A stretch of 64,000 nucleotides of DNA from Centropus unirufus (Eukaryota > Chordata > Aves > Cuculiformes > Centropidae). The stretch spans positions 413,851 through 477,850 of the forward strand of contig VYZI01000171.1 in assembly GCA_013397695.1 (NCBI GenBank), read 5' to 3'. The notes under the pieces were generated by a model. The model did no database searches and was not told the DNA's origin. It saw only the letters and a list, made by a program, of their open reading frames with translations. Both the position numbers and the translations under genes were made by a program. Shown piece after piece: positions 38,933-53,897 of this stretch (its first letter is position 1; every line of letters starts with the position of its first letter).

Positions 38933-40849
38933 CATTTAACTAAGGAATGCTTAGAAATATGTTGTAACAAAGGTGAAAAAAAGCCCCAGCCCACAACCTC
39001 AAAATAATTTCTCATCACACCTTAAACCTAGCACAGATCACATAGATGTGCAACTTCTGTTCAGGGATTCTCCCTAGCTCCTCTTAAGATTATTATGTTT
39101 TCTAAAGGAGTTATGACGCTGACTTCAGAAAAAAAGATGAATTGGCATAAGCAACAATTGTTACTGCAGACAAGAAGCTTCTTACTTTCCTTGTTACGGC
39201 TAGAAAGTATTATACTGGAAAAACAGATGGATGTCCGGCACAGCAGAGCTACACAAAAAACTTGAATGCTACTGCTCTGAAAAAGATGGAAAGATTATCT
39301 CCTGGGTAAAGTGAAAGTTAACAGTAAAAATGTACTTGATTCCAAATGTTATGAATTACAGGGTACTTCCAATTTTGTAACTGTTCCCACACATTCTCAA
39401 AATGTATGAAGAAAGTTTTTCCTCTTCATGCCTTCCAAGCTGAGAAAGCCTTACACACCTCTGCCTCTTATGGCCTGGAGAAAGGAGTCTTGCTGATTAA
39501 AGAGCCTGAGGCAAGAACAGCAGATAAGGAGTTTCTATTGCACTACATCTTCCTGCCAACCTAAGAGTCTTGGCAATGAGAAGAAAATCAGTCAGTCTCT
39601 AAAACCCTTTACCTTTTCCTGTAGAAATATTTCAGACTGCTGTGACTTGAATATAGCACAAATACTTGACTAGTCCAGGAATTTTGTCCTGGGATCACCT
39701 GAGTAACTGACGCCATCCCATACACACACTTACCATTTGAAGTTCTTTTTCAAGTACATAATTTTACACCAGTGTAATAAGTTCACTACTGAAATAGCAA
39801 TGAAATATGCAGAAATCCATAGATATATTTTGACCATTAAGTAGTTATTTCAAGCTTTTATTCTCATAGACAAGACCCATTACTGTAGGGAACACAGACT
39901 GTGACAGAAAACATAGACATACCTATCAGGTTTTAGGAACAGAAAAACTAGTGACTGAATGCCCATTAAAAATATTTTATTGAAATATTAAAAATGTAGT
40001 TTCAGTTCATTTTTCATCAGTGGAAAACATTAACTCTCTGCTCCTTATTTATACCAGAGGTGAGTGGATATTCCTAAGAATAATGTCTCAGAACAATGTC
40101 CAGTTCAGTCATCCAGTCATTTGAATCTGAAATCAGTTGACAGAGTGAAAGATTTGCCTTATGAGCATGGACTAAATTTTTCAGAAAAAAGATGAAGTAA
40201 GAAGCATCTTCTCAAGCTCACCACTGGGTTTATTAATTCAACCTTCAATTTTAAGAGTGGAATTTTCCTTCAAATCGTGTTGAGATGCTCTTCTCTCTAT
40301 AAAGCATAGAAACTAAGAAATTCTCCAACAGAGTGAAATAGACTTCAAGAATTTTCATTTTGAAGGTTATTTTCAAGGCCAGTCTATCTTATCTTTTGGT
40401 TTTAGGTGTTCCTTAAAACTCTCTTCCTCAGGTGCTGTTCCTCATGTCTGCATTACAGCCCATGAAGAAACAACAGTCCCCTCCTTTTGACTCATTTCCT
40501 GTGTAATAGACAGTTAGGGCAGGAAAAACAACATGAAACTGAAGGGCAAGCCAAAAGGACAAAAAAAACCTGTGTGTCAGGTGCAGTGTTGGTGTCTTAA
40601 CCATTGCTGACACATGGAAAAGCTATGAAGTAAGTGGTTCTTTGTAAGGTGTAGATGTGACTGAAAGTTTAATAGGACAACTAATTTTTTAAGGTTTTTT
40701 CTGAAAACTGTTACAATAGGTAGGTCATTTAGGCTTTGTTCTGAACTTGAAACGGTACCTATTATCTTAATATCATGTGAATTAAGATACTATAACAATT
40801 GTAGCTGCCTTATTAACTGGTAAAATAGTCTCACTTGTTTGAGGCATAC

Positions 40850-40922
40850 TATGATGATGATGATGAAGATAATAATAATAATAATAATAATAATACATAC
40901 ATACATACACACATACATACAT
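40850..40922. repeat. Compound microsatellite (ATG)n-(AAT)n-(ACAT)n
   Basis: Three adjoining simple repeats are present: ATGATG at about 40850-40866, AATAAT at 40869-40894 and ACATACAT at 40894-40922 with one CACAC interruption. Frames through it encode runs of Asp/Asn or Tyr/His, which are artefacts. Confidence 0.95.
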
Positions 40923-43900
40923 TAAAACATGAAATTCATACCAAAGCAGAAAGCCCTCTGCCCCACACAAAAGCCACGAATGGCATTATAATCAAATGTC
41001 CCAGCCCAGGCCAAGTTCAGAACCTGTTCAGTGCAAAACAAGTGTACCTATCCAGGAGGCATAAATTTTAGAAGAAGAAACAAAGAGGCGGTGAGGAAGA
41101 TTTATTAAAAATCACCAAACCCAAATGTCAAACCACAAGTCTGAAAACAAGGAAAAATAAAAATACATATGTAGCCCTGACCTCCCTATCTATGTGCTAT
41201 TCTCTGTTTTCAACCTTGGCAATATAAGGTAAAAAAATTGAAGTTTGGGTGGTTATCAATTTTACCCATATAAGGAATAATGTCATTAAAAATGTCAATA
41301 AACAGAACAGAAAAATAAATAGAAGTACTCATGTCATATTTGGATATGGTCCCTAGGGCACTGTGATTTAAGTCAAAATAAAAGAGTCATCAGCTACAGC
41401 CACACTTTGGCTCTCCAGTTGAGATTTCCATGTAAGCTCATCACATTTCTAACACCTCTCCCTAAGCATATTGCAATTCCTTGATTCTTCAAACATTTCA
41501 TAACGTCATTTCTATTTCAGTAGGATAAACCCAAGAATAGGCTAACAGAGTTTGCTGGTGCACAAATTGAGTAAGCATTTAAATAAAGCATAAATAGCAA
41601 GATATCTTATAGAAAAATTGAATGCTTCTGAGAACTGAAATAACCGGGGCAGAATAAAATGCAATGGTGCAGCAAATAAAACCATGTTTTTAGTCCTTAG
41701 TTTGCTTTTGCTCTAAAGGAAAGAAATAGAGTCATTAGCTAGAACCAAAGGACAGAGAGGAGATTAGAAAGAAACGTGACCCTAGAACAATCAATGTAGA
41801 GTGAGAGAATATATAGCATATGAGGTATTTCCTTTACGAATAGGAGGGTATTAAGGAAATCATACTTGCTATTACCAAGGCCCCACGTGGAGTATAATTT
41901 CACTCAGCAATATTTGAGACTTATTTATACTTCAAAAGCTGCCAACAACAGAAATTAAGCAGACAAACAGAATTAATTTTCTCTGGTATTGGTGAAAACA
42001 GAAGGCATTGGCTGTTTCACACAGAGGAGTAAAGACTGAGAGAGAACGTAAAGCTGTCTTAAGTGTATGGATAGGACCAAAAACACATGGAAGGAGAAGC
42101 TCTACTTAAGCCAGAGGATAAGTGAGCATGAGGGACCTAGAGGAACTTGAGGCTGGAAGAGGAAAGCAGTTTTCCATGGGAGGGCTACCCTCTAATTCCA
42201 TCCTTAGCTCAGACACTTAAATTATTACAGAGCTTGTTCACTCCTGTTGTGCAAAGCAGACTTCATGTAACTCTTTTATATTTCCCCTACTTTGAGACTT
42301 GATTTTTTTTTAGTTTTTATCAGCTTACACAATGAAATAGACTAGATAGGAGATTCCCATTAGTAGAAATCACTCTCAAGAAGAGCTAATTTAGGCCAGA
42401 AACTCATTCTGCTGCTTCTTTTCTTTGCACTGTTAGATGCAAGTATCTCAAAAAATCTTACTGGTACAGCTTCACTGTAAAATTTCCCCTCATATACAAA
42501 GATCCATCTGCAATCAAAATCTTCTACTGGCTGTTCATGTATGTGTACATATGTTGTGTTCTATGAGTGATTTAGCAGAAGTCAGAAGTTATAGCACCTA
42601 TAGAGAGGTGTTATCAACGGTTCATTTATTGAACATCTGTGAAACACTACCTGACATAATGCTGCTCAATTTGGATTATGTAATTATTAAGCCTATCTGT
42701 TAACTTTATATCTTCCTGACTCTTGAGAAAAAAAATCACTGCATGACTGAAGTGTAACACAAAACTAAGTATAATATTTTTTTGCAGGCTATATTATTCA
42801 TATCAAAGATGTACTCAAGACCAAATTATGAAGGCCTTTCTCAATAAGATCATCCCACTGACATTTCAAATGGCAAGCAGTCATTACATTCCAGGATAAC
42901 ACAAGTTGTCTGTAAGGAATTCATGCTATCAGGTTTGCCTTTGAGGCTGCAAATCTTCCTGTGTTACCAAACTTGTTTAGTGAGAAAGTGCTCAAGAATT
43001 ATCCTCAATAGAATAAAAAGGAAAACAGCTACACTGTTTCTGTAGCCTGTCTCTTGTGTCTTGTCCAAAATTTCGAGTCTAGAGCTCTAACAAAGAGACT
43101 AAAAGAAGCTCAGCAGAATGCACTTGGCAAAAGGGTGGCAGTCCCTCACAACCTACTTCTTTTAATCAAATACTGAGATGAAGGAGTACTGAATTCACAA
43201 GCTTTGTTAATTGCATTTAAAAGAGGCATACATTTCTGATGATAAATATGTAAGAACATGCAGAACCATAATGCTAGTCTGTGAAAAAAAAAATGAATCT
43301 GATTGACTGGATAACTTCTGTTTGAGAACATGTCCTTCTACTGGAACACACAGAGATTGTTTTCTTTAAGCAATTACATCCTTCTGAAAATCAGATTTGG
43401 GGAAACAGGAAATGACAACTGTAGACAGTTAGCCCAGATGAAATTGGAATTTTTCAATCACAAATATAAATGTAAACTTCATTTTGAAAGGCAAAGTGAA
43501 AGGAAATGGAGTACTACTCACAAATCCTGCAGTTATTTGCTCACGTGTAAATCCCCAAGCACCTCTTTAATGCACATAACTTTACATCTAAATATTACAA
43601 CTCTTCAGAACTTTTGAACACTGGGCCAGTTGACTGCATGCCTTCACATGGGTTTGGATGACTAATTTATGAAACCTAATTTGACCAAAGATGGTGCTTG
43701 TTGGGAAAAAAAATGCTCCCAAAATTAAAAACACTCCAACTACCACTGCACTTTAGCACCTCAATCACTGAATCACATGGCCAGTAAGTGGTATTAAGTT
43801 AATACTGCCATGATAATTTACAAATGGAGCATAGTTTAATTGTTTGATAATATTTTGCCACCATGGTATAATTTAAACAGAGTAAGAATGGAGATCACTT

Positions 43901-46900
43901 GTCCAATTTAAAGCTGCCCATTTGACTCTAAGATTTCATTTCAGGCCTGAAAATATTTGCCTTTAAGATGTCTGGGAAAATATTTTGGTTTACTGGAGAA
44001 AGGAGAAAGAATGGTTTAGCTGTGGTGTGGTTAGTACATTTTTAATGCTGGGATTAGAGGAGTGCAAGGGCTTAATGAAACTACAACTTTTGTAGGTAGC
44101 TTGTTTTCAAAGGAAAGAAAGTTGCCTTGGCTGTACAGAGATAATTGTTGCTGAGGAAGGATGTTCTTCTGAGAAATATGTGTACCTTCTCTTGTGGTCT
44201 CATTCCTTTTGCCTCAAGAGGGGGAAGACAGACTACTGGGGAGTAATGACAAGATCACAAAACACGAATTTTATGCTGTCAGGTAGAATAGCATAATAAC
44301 AGTGCAATTTCTGCATATGAATTTTTGGCGAGAAAATACCAACTTCAATCATAAATTCATCTGATGATTCTTCATATACCTACAAAGTCAAAACCTGGCT
44401 ATTAGAGGAGCAGGAATGAGTTACAACAGGATACACCAGCCTACAGTTCTGAGACACATTACATCATAGTCAAGGGACAAATTGCAGTTGCATGTCTACC
44501 TTATACTTTCGTGAAATAGAAGTCCTCATAGAAGAAGCTACTTAAAATCTTTTAGTGAGAATTTTTTTTAAATTGCCTAGGAATCTCATTTTTTATTGTT
44601 CTTCCACATCTATATGCCAGTTATAATGTTCAAGCAAAAAAATTAAGAACAAGAGGAATAGTAGCATAATGGAAATTACTGTCTTGAGATGCTGAATCTT
44701 TTGTCTTTCTGTGCTGATTTACTGTCTTCCTGAGCCCTCTGATGCCTTAAAATGAAGTTAGTCTCTAAAGTTTATTTAATGCACAGAAAGGTCAATGCGC
44801 TTTTTGACTTCACAAAAATGTACTTATTTTAATCTAAATGAAATACTGGCATTCTTTTCACCACTAATTATGTTATGCGTAGTAGTCGGCCAGAATAGTA
44901 TTTGTCACTTCTGATCAGTGTTCTATCATAGCACAACTCATTCAAATGCTTAGAAAGCAAATGCCATAGAAAATAGATTACAAGATATTTTCATGTGTGA
45001 GAAGTATTAAACTCTGGAAATATAAGAAAAAAAAACAGTAATATAGAGATATTATAAATGAAAAGATAATTCATTTGAATTATACAAGACAATCCAACAT
45101 TAAAATACTTAATGACTGGTTGTCCATGTTTGCTAATGTATCATTCTGTTACAATCTAATACCTTTCCTCAAGCTGCGATTTGAATTTGATAAATCAAAT
45201 TCCACACATTTCTCATCCAATTTTATGTTTGTGTAATTTTTTAGCTATCATTTAACTAAAGAACAAAAACACTCTTCAGCTGGGTTAACTCTACTAACAT
45301 ATCCCAGAGTCTTGCACTTGGTGCCTCCTGGGTGCCCACAGAAACTCATGTGTTACATTTCCTTTAAGCATTGCAAAATTTGGGTGAAAAAAAATCCTTA
45401 AAGAGTTACCAGAACAAAGTTTGTAATACTATGAGAATAAGATATCAAATTTATATATTTTTGTTAGTGTCAACTGGTTCTACTTTTTTTTTGTAGAAGA
45501 AGCCAAACAACCCAGGACAATAAAGATTATTCTGGATTCAACTTAGTATAATAGAATAAAGTAGTAAATCAATCTACATTTGTTTTGAGTCTTCAGGTTT
45601 TTTTCAAAGTCAAAATCAACTCCTGTACTGTGAACAATTTGACAAGTTCAAACTATGAGTGAGCATCTTTTGTGTGCACATGGTGCATGTATTCTTCCTT
45701 ATATGTAATGGCAAACCATGTTGTTGAGACCATTAACTAGACACTCAGGAAAGCTGACTTGTTGTGGAGAGTGGTGTGGTAATAACGTTGGGCATTGCTT
45801 TTTCCTCAGTTCACTGCAAAAAGGAGGAACAGGAGTGGAGAGAGAGAGTTTTACTTCTAGGAATTCACCACCAAGATATTTTTATTGTAATGGAGTGCCA
45901 ATTACTTCTGAATCATGGGATCAGAATAACATCACTGTTTTTCCATTCGAAGGATACTATTATTTTCTTGCAGTAGAAGCTTTTCTAATGCCTCTAAAAT
46001 GTAAGATCAGTTGCAATGCTATATAACACAGTTAAATCACAACTGACACATTCCACTGCAGATATCTTCTTATAATTACCAGAGGGCCTTACTGCAACCC
46101 CATTTGCTATGGTCTGAGAAGGAGGAACACTGACAAATATAGAGGCAGAAATATTTACGTATGTGCATTGACTTTGGTTATATTTCTAATAGGCTCAATT
46201 GCTTAAGGAATCTTCTCTTTGCCTCTAAATCTTTGTCACAGTCAGTTCTAATTTTGATACCCCTTTTCTCAGACTGTAGGCAGAGTGTCTGATCTGGGAG
46301 CAATGACTGCTGAAAATTCTTTTCCTCTTGTTATTTCTGTGAAAGAGTATAGAGTTGGTGTTTTTCCCTCACTTCATGAAAAGAATGGAAAAGAATGACA
46401 ACACAGCCTTATTTCCAAACTGTAACCCCCCTTGTCTCATCTGGGCTCTGCAGCTTTCTGATACAGTGATAGACACCATCTGCCACTCCTGTATGAAATC
46501 CATAAAAGGCAGTTGTTGTGAGCTCTCATATATCTACTGTAGAAGTACAGATGAGCTGAGGAATGCTCTTGGTTTTGGAGCAGAAACCTCATTCTGGCTC
46601 TGCTTTGCAGTGGCTAAACAAGCATCACTCACAGGGGTTTCTCCTCAACCCTGGCACTTTCTCCCGGAATGAGTTTTCTGAAAGAGGTCACTTTCATCAG
46701 AGCCTCTTTGTTCCTCCATTTTATTAGTATTTCCTTAACTTTAGATACACATATGCAGAGAGAAACCTCCAAACTCATCTATGAACCTTACTCTGTTTTG
46801 CTTCATATTCCTCTTTAAATTTTAATTCTTCAATGAAAATGACAACAATATTAGAAAATACCCTGCTGCTTTTGTTGGATATAAAAATAGGTAGGCGTTC

Positions 46901-47241
46901 TTCACATAGCTGAGTAAAATTATTTTGCCTGAATGAATTGTAGTTTTGATACGGAAATATGATTCATATTTCTTCTATATATGAAAAAATCAATTTAATT
47001 TCTCACTCAAGTAGAAGATTTGAAACTACAGTGTTGGTTAGTACTTTCATTATTTCTTTCCTTTGCCTTTATACACGAACCTTGCTTATATTTTGAAAAA
47101 TATAGAATTATAAGCTCTTTGAGGCAATTACTGCATCTCTTAGTGTCTGTCAAGAATTTGGTAGCCTAGGGAGCACTCATGTAGTAAGTCATTCACACAA
47201 AATAGAATCATGATTTTATGGTATAAGGATTCTTGCATGAC

Positions 47242-47271
47242 AATAACTAACTAACTAACTAACTAACTAAA
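47242..47271. repeat. (AACT)n microsatellite
   Basis: About six to seven tandem AACT units form an uninterrupted tetranucleotide repeat in unique sequence. Confidence 0.92.
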
Positions 47272-48966
47272 TCTAGATTATACTTTGGTTTATACAATGA
47301 ATTGAGGAAGAACAAACCCACTCATACCAGTCAAGCTGGAAAAGAGTAAGTATTAAGGCCAAAGAGATTGCGTTTTGAAGAAATATATATAGGGGATATT
47401 TTCTTTGTCATCTTTTTACCATCTTTTTAATACTTACCTAATCATTAATGAACCAGGAGGAAAGAGGGGAGAAGGTGCTGCCTTATTGAATAACACATTA
47501 TTAAAAGAACATGAAAGGGGAAATTATGAATAACTAAAAAGCCTTCTCACACTTCTTTGTTTGATCTGCAAACTGAACAGGAAATCCAAGTTCCTCATAG
47601 GCTTGGAAAATACCTGTGCCTGTCCTAAAACCAAACCAAACTAAAACAAAACAAAACCTGCATCTTGATATAAAACTTGCTGGAATAAGGCAATACAATA
47701 TTCACTTTTATAACAATGTCAGTGGATAAACGTCCCATCATAAATGTACGCACATACGTGCAAAACTATTCCACTTGTCTTTAATTGAAACTCTGATACA
47801 ATCTACTTGGCTCTAAAAGGCTTTGCTAAGCTCCCAAACTGACTCTTGAATTAGCCCAACTGACCCTGCTGGATTTAGCTGCTTGAATACTAACTAAGTG
47901 ATCAATTTTCTTTTATTGTAGTGTTTAAAAATGTGTTGACCTGTTGCAGTGTACCCTTGTTCTTAGTCTTTCATGAATAATTAGCAATCAAAATGGAATG
48001 GTAGCTGTTTTTTTTAAAGTAACTTCCCCGGTTCCCATTAATTCTCTGTGATTAGCTGCAAAGTCTCCAGGGCTAGCATCAGTCTTTGAAACTCTACTTA
48101 GTAGCAACTGGCTAGTTCTTAGCTGCTGAATACGGCGGTGACAGGATTGACATGGCCATTTAAAAAAAATGATATATTTTTCATACTAAACTTTCATTCA
48201 CAGAATGGCCATATATACACAGCAAGATGTAGATAAAGAATCTCACTACTTTACAGAAATTTAAGATACAAGAATCTTACAGAAGGTACTAATGCAGTAA
48301 TAATTATTTCATGGCACTTTAGACATTAGAAATGTTGTACAAACATTAACTATGTAATCTACACAACGCCCTTGCAAGATAGGTAATTATGAGTTATTAC
48401 TTCAATTTCACACCCAGGGAAAGTCAGACATACAAATCCCTGATCATGCAGTGTTTTAAGCACCAGCAGCTGAACAGCAGTGGGGGTTTAGGGAGCATGT
48501 CACTTTTGTGAAGGCCTTCATCAGATCTGTACCCAAGTGGTTTTTAAATAGTTATGTTTCAAAAAGAAATATTCACAACCCTGAATCTCCTGTTATGATC
48601 AATAGGAAGTCTACAATTGCTTAGCATAGGTGGCTCTTTCTATTAGACTCTTTGGATAAGAACAAGCCTTTTTTGGTCATCTTAAAATGTCAGGAATTAA
48701 CTTCATGTCAAAATGGGAACTTCTAAGTTCCTATCACTGTCTTGGTTTGTTCATGGATCTGTGCAATCACTCTTCAGCATTTCCTTAAAACTCTTCATTT
48801 CTCTGAACACGGGTTTCAACAACAGACCTGAGAAGAGTAAATGACCCTATATTCAAGGCTGTTCTGAGCAAAAATCATTCTTGCTCTCGGCACTGGGGAT
48901 ATTTCTGACTAAACTGCTTACAGTTAGCTTGGGGATGATTTAAGGTTTCATCATTTGAGAAGTGTA

Positions 48967-49130
48967 TGAATCACAGAATCATAGACTAGAATCATATAAT
49001 CATTTAGGTTGGAAAAGACCCTTAGAATCACTGAGTCCCACTTAAAACCTAATACTGTCAAGTCCACTACTAAACTATGCCCCTAAGTGCTACCATCAAC
49101 ACATATTTTAAATGCCTCCAGAGAATCACG
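48967..49130 (-). mobile_element. Short CR1 3' end, minus strand
   Basis: About 160 bases of antisense CR1. The complement of the octamer tail (AATCACAGAATCATAGAC, 48969-48986, then a second AGAATCATATAATCAT copy) and of the GGTTGGAAAAGACC box (48998-49011) are clear. They are followed by the complement of the 3' UTR and adjacent sequence (CACTACTAAACTATGCCCCT near 49065). It contains no useful coding sequence. It represents a severely 5'-truncated insertion. Confidence 0.9.
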
Positions 49131-52100
49131 GTTCAGAGAACACGAAACTTACTTATTTGTTTATTAAATATTTAGTCAATTCCAGGCTGACTTAAATCTA
49201 ACTAAAAATTACTTTATTTAAGTACATTTAAGTCAATTTAAACAACAAATAACAAATGAAAAATAATGACTGAGAAATAATGGCATAGGAATCCAGGTGG
49301 ACTGTCATGATACATATGCTGTATATGCACATAGCTGACCTACTAGACTTTTACAAATTGAACAAAGTCTTCACTGCTAAAAGGTTACTGTTAGTTCAAG
49401 TGTGCTCTCCTGTGCTAAAGTCATATCTTTCCAGAATTGTGTAGATAACCTTAGGGTAACTTGTTGGAGAATGTCCAAACATCTGTATTTCAGTCGCCTC
49501 TGGAAGTACAAGCTGGCTGGTGCCCTCTCTTTAAAAAGTCTCTACAGAGAAAGTATTCACAGCCTCGCACTCTGCAAGAAGAATTCCCCAAGTATATTGT
49601 GTCCAGCTTAGAAAAAATATTAACTTTTATGCTACAAAAGGACGGAAAATCAGAGCAATGATTACAGCAATCAACAGCAAGACCCAAAGCTTTCCTTCAA
49701 GTAAAATCTTCATGTCTACTTTTTCTAAGTGTACCTCATGATCTAACAAAATACATTACTTCCATCCTACAGTCTTCATTAACCACATCAAAGAAGACTT
49801 TAGACTATTTTCAACAAATCACTTTTCAATAAAAGTATTCTTTTGAAGGTCTAACTTTTTATAATTGTCCTTTTTTATGAAAAGTAAAACAAAGATTATT
49901 TTTATGTTTGCATTTGGATACAAATGTCATTGGGTCCTAAAATATTTGAATGGCATACACAAATGAATGTCGTATCCAGGAATGATTTCTTGAACAAATA
50001 TATGTACGTCCTCTACAAAGACCAAAGAAACTGTCAGGGAGTAGAAAGAAGACAAGGAGTGAATGAGAATGTAATTCCTCCAGTTTGAATTTGGCCTGAA
50101 TGCAGAAACAGCCTTACTTTTTACAAAATATATAGGTTAGCTTTCTATTTCAACTTTGATCTATTCTAGGCACTCCTTTTGCAAGAGACAGCCAGCCTAC
50201 AGACTAAAACCGTGCAGAACTATTGGCAGCTAGCTGAAATTCACACAAAGGGCATGTTTTGATTTTATAGGCCATAGTTTTAAAAGGGCATTTTGGGGAA
50301 CAAGAACTTGGCATATTCAGTAACTGAAATGTGAAATAAAATCGTTATACTTACTGCTCATTTGCCCAGAATATAATTTCAATGTCAAAGCATCGTCCAT
50401 AATAAATATAAAGACAGAAATATCAAAGGAAGATCTTCATACAAAACAAAATCTGAAAAGTATGCTATAGATCCTGCTGACACAAATCTTGCAAATTAAT
50501 ATTAGTGCTAGAGTTCTGTGGTTTTGGTTGGGATTATTTTACATTGTAGAAGAGGATATTTTTTTTTAATACACTGTAAAATATATTCAGCTGCTCAGTA
50601 CTGATGTAAGATGTAGAAATTTAGAGACTAAGTTTTAGGCTTCTTTTTCAGGGAGTATTTAATGAAAGAATTTGAATCTATGAAAATCTTTCTCAGATAA
50701 CTTGCCATATCTGTTGAGGAAGGCAATATTTGCACTGCAACTGAGATACAAGCTATGCTTCTATTAATCCTGCAGAAGAAAGTTAAGAGATTAAACCTAT
50801 AAGGTACCTTCATGCTCACATTTTAGCTACTTGTTCCTACCAATGAGGAACTTAAGTGAGGACCCCTTGGCTCACCAGTTCAGGCAACTGGGCATTGGAA
50901 ATCCTGATAGTGTCTCTGAGAACTAGAGCTATCTAAATCTCATTTCCTATGGGGCTGTGCATAACTACTTCTAAGCAGATTCTCTTCTGTGTTAAGGTTC
51001 TCTTCTGCTCATAGAGCTAAAGCATTCATAGATTCTCTTTTATACTTTTATAGTCTTCCTGGTGCCTGAGAAACTTATAATGGATGCTGCAGCTTTTCTA
51101 AACAATCTATTTCTCGTATCAGTTTCTATGTATGCTTGCAAAACTTGCAATTCTTAAAGACTTTTGAGACTTCTTCTCTGCCCAACGACAAAAAAGATTC
51201 TGTGTGCAGGTTCCAGTGTCATTCTAGAAACACAGTAGTGGAAAGGTGCAAGGACATATGGTGGTCACATAAACCTACCTCTTCAGTAAACTGGGCTAAA
51301 GAAAGGACATCCAAACCATTACATTCATTATGAAGGGACATTAATTACATTCCTTGCATTCATTACTAAGGGACAATCTCTGGGTTGTGAAAGGAAAGAG
51401 TTTTAGCCCCTTTATTGTTTCCTCACATTACCCCAGATTGGTTGTGAAGGCTGCTTAAAGACCATTCTTGTGTCCTTCTCAAGAAGAAAAGTGACTTGGT
51501 GACCAAGCAAACACTCTGCTCTTCTACCTCTGTCACTGAATGTGGGTGTGTCACGTTGCCTACATTCCCCAGATATCTCTACTCTCTTTTTCCTATAAAC
51601 ATACATGCACTGCAGTTGAGATGGACCAGTCAGGATGCATATATCATTCTCTAACTGCAAACTAATAAATAGTAAGGGCAAGCAGTAAGACACCAAGGTC
51701 TATGAATTTCTTGTACACGAACACACAGAGAGCTTGACCTTTTTAGAGGTTCTTGATATCTTTTCTCCTAAACTTTATCACAAAAAACTCACAATGCAGA
51801 AGGGCCATGTACTTGACAAGGTTGAAACTCAGTTTCCCTGGAGGAATAGATATGTATACCAGCAGGCAAAACTAACATTTCTACTGGTGAAGGACTTGGC
51901 AACATGTCTCCTATTTGCTACAATAGCAAATAGTTTGGAAAACTCATTACATTTGGATATTTTCAGGAATTAGTTTATTTTACACAAAATAAATTGGAGG
52001 GAAAATAGAGCATTCATCCTTTTATGCATTAGAATGAAGTAGTGAACATTTTTTGTATGATCTATGTTGACCCAAATCCATAAAATCTCCATCTTATGTA

Positions 52101-52174
52101 AACTAAAATTAGATTAAAACAATTTATGCCTGATTTTCCTCATAGCATGCCTGTTCACCTCGTAAAAATCTAAA
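49131..52174. other. Unique noncoding DNA, no gene seen
   Basis: Three kilobases of AT-rich DNA. Frames up to 94 codons (51412-51696, minus strand) are unrecognised and chance-like. No transposon or RNA gene is seen. Confidence 0.55.
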
Positions 52175-52445
52175 GAATAGAATCAAAGAGTCTGTTAGGT
52201 CTGTAAAAGACCTTTAAGATCATCAAGTCCAACTATACACCTCACATAGCCAAGGCACCATTAAATCATATCCCTAATGCACCTCTACGCATCTTTTAAA
52301 AACCTCGATGGATGTTGATTGAACCACTTCCCTGGGCAGCCTGTTCCAGTGATTGACAACATTTTCAGTGATGTAAAATTTCCTAATATCCAATCTAAAC
52401 CTACCATGGTGCAACTTAAGTCCATTTCTTCTTGTCCTGAAGAAC
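52175..52445 (-). mobile_element. Short CR1 3' end, minus strand
   Basis: About 270 bases of antisense CR1. It starts with a diverged tail complement (AATAGAATCAAAGAGTCTGT, 52177-52196), then GATCATCAAGTCCAACTA near 52218, the GGGCAGCCTGTTCCAGTG box (52334-52351), and ends at CTTAAGTCCATTTCTTCTTG near 52435. The complement encodes part of the ORF2 C-terminus, but the frame is not intact. The copy is moderately diverged. Confidence 0.92.
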
Positions 52446-53897
52446 AAGAACTACCAAGAACTATGTCAATGGAGTTAAAAAACTTATTTAGAAATATTAG
52501 GACTTTGATACCTAATGCTGTCCGTTATTGTCTAGGCGAAATAGCCTTGTGGTTGTATTTGATGTTAGTGGCAATGGCACACCCAACCCTAGCCCCAAGT
52601 ATTAAAAGAAGTAGTGAAGTCTATTATTGGATATAAGATATCAAAAGAATCATCAGCTTTCTAGGTCTCCCCAAAATGTAGAGTATTTCTGCATTACCTG
52701 TATTTCAGCCAGCATCTCATGAAACTGTTAGTTGAATGAAACAACTTCTATTGCTGACTTAAGACACTACTTTCTGTGTCACCTGTTTTTCCCTGTCTTT
52801 CAAGGACCGTTCTAGTGAGATAGGTTGAAGAACAAGAATATCAGACCATGATTATATTAAGAGATACGGTCCTTTATATCAAGAAATATTTATACCTTCA
52901 CAAAATGATGATGATTGTACTTAATGGAAAACATGAGAAACTACTAGTTAATTTTTAAGCAAGTTACTTTACTACTTGGGAAACAGAAGGACTGGTGAAT
53001 GCAGTTTTACCTGCCAAGCACATTTTAATTGATTTTCTGGATGAACATACAATGAACAGAAAATAAGTGAATAAGGAACTCACATTTCATTAAGCTACCT
53101 AAACAAGTTTATTTACACAGGATCCTGAGATTGCATAGAATCTTGTGCTGTTGTGAAGCATGTCTAGGAGACAAAGAAGCCCAAGACAGATAAATTAATG
53201 GAGCCTTGTTACAAGTGCTCTGATTTTTTTTTAGATGGAAGTTATAGTTCACAAGATTTAAGGCACAACATTGCAGGATAAAAACTCAGAATATCCACTG
53301 AAACTAATTTCCTGACTTCAAAATAATTGCTTCCAAGAGTTATAAAGAACTGGGTGAAAAAGGAACATACATCATAAACAGGAAATAATGTCATATCTAC
53401 AATCTTGGTTTGCCTCCACCATTTAACATATAATCTTCTGATACTTCATAGATATGCATAAAGATCTGCATCTCACAACCCTATTTGAATGTGCCTATTC
53501 AAGTTCCTTTTTTTTTTTGTTTCTGATTTGTTTTCTCCATTGCCAAAAGCCATATAGCATGTCTGAGCAGAGCTGAAGTTTAAAAAAAAAATGAAGAACA
53601 AGAGACAATTATTTACATTTAACTTTTTAAAATACAGTACATTCATCAAGGAAAACAATGAATAAACAGGGAAAAAAGTGACAGAAAAAGGAAAAGAGAG
53701 GCAGGATAAAAGAATTTTAATATGAAAATTACATATTTCAAGGGTCTAGTTCTTTTTATTCCCTCCTAAGTTTCTTTCTTCTCTCCTTTTGCAGTGTCAG
53801 TGCTAAAATGGTGGTAACAGCCCCATTCTTCCTCCATATCTCTTAACAATGTCTTGTTGATCTGGGATCCTGCAAAGGCATTCATTAGCTCAACTAA
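52446..53897. other. Unique noncoding DNA upstream of solo LTR
   Basis: No gene or transposon is recognised in this AT-rich stretch. A short T-run and A-run occur at about 53509-53518 and 53581-53590. The interval ends at the 5' copy of the target-site duplication of the LTR. Confidence 0.55.

Larger units (their letters stand above)
38933..48966. other. Unique noncoding DNA, no gene seen
   Basis: About 10 kb without a recognisable exon, RNA gene or large transposon. The longest frames are about 100 codons (45718-46026 and 46355-46672 on the plus strand) and match no family I know. Compound and tetranucleotide microsatellites within it are listed separately. An irregular AAACC/AAAAC run lies at 47627-47658. 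Confidence 0.55.

Noticed and set aside
40782..41071. Asn/Asp-rich and Tyr/His-rich frames
   Set aside because: They are translations of a compound microsatellite on either strand.
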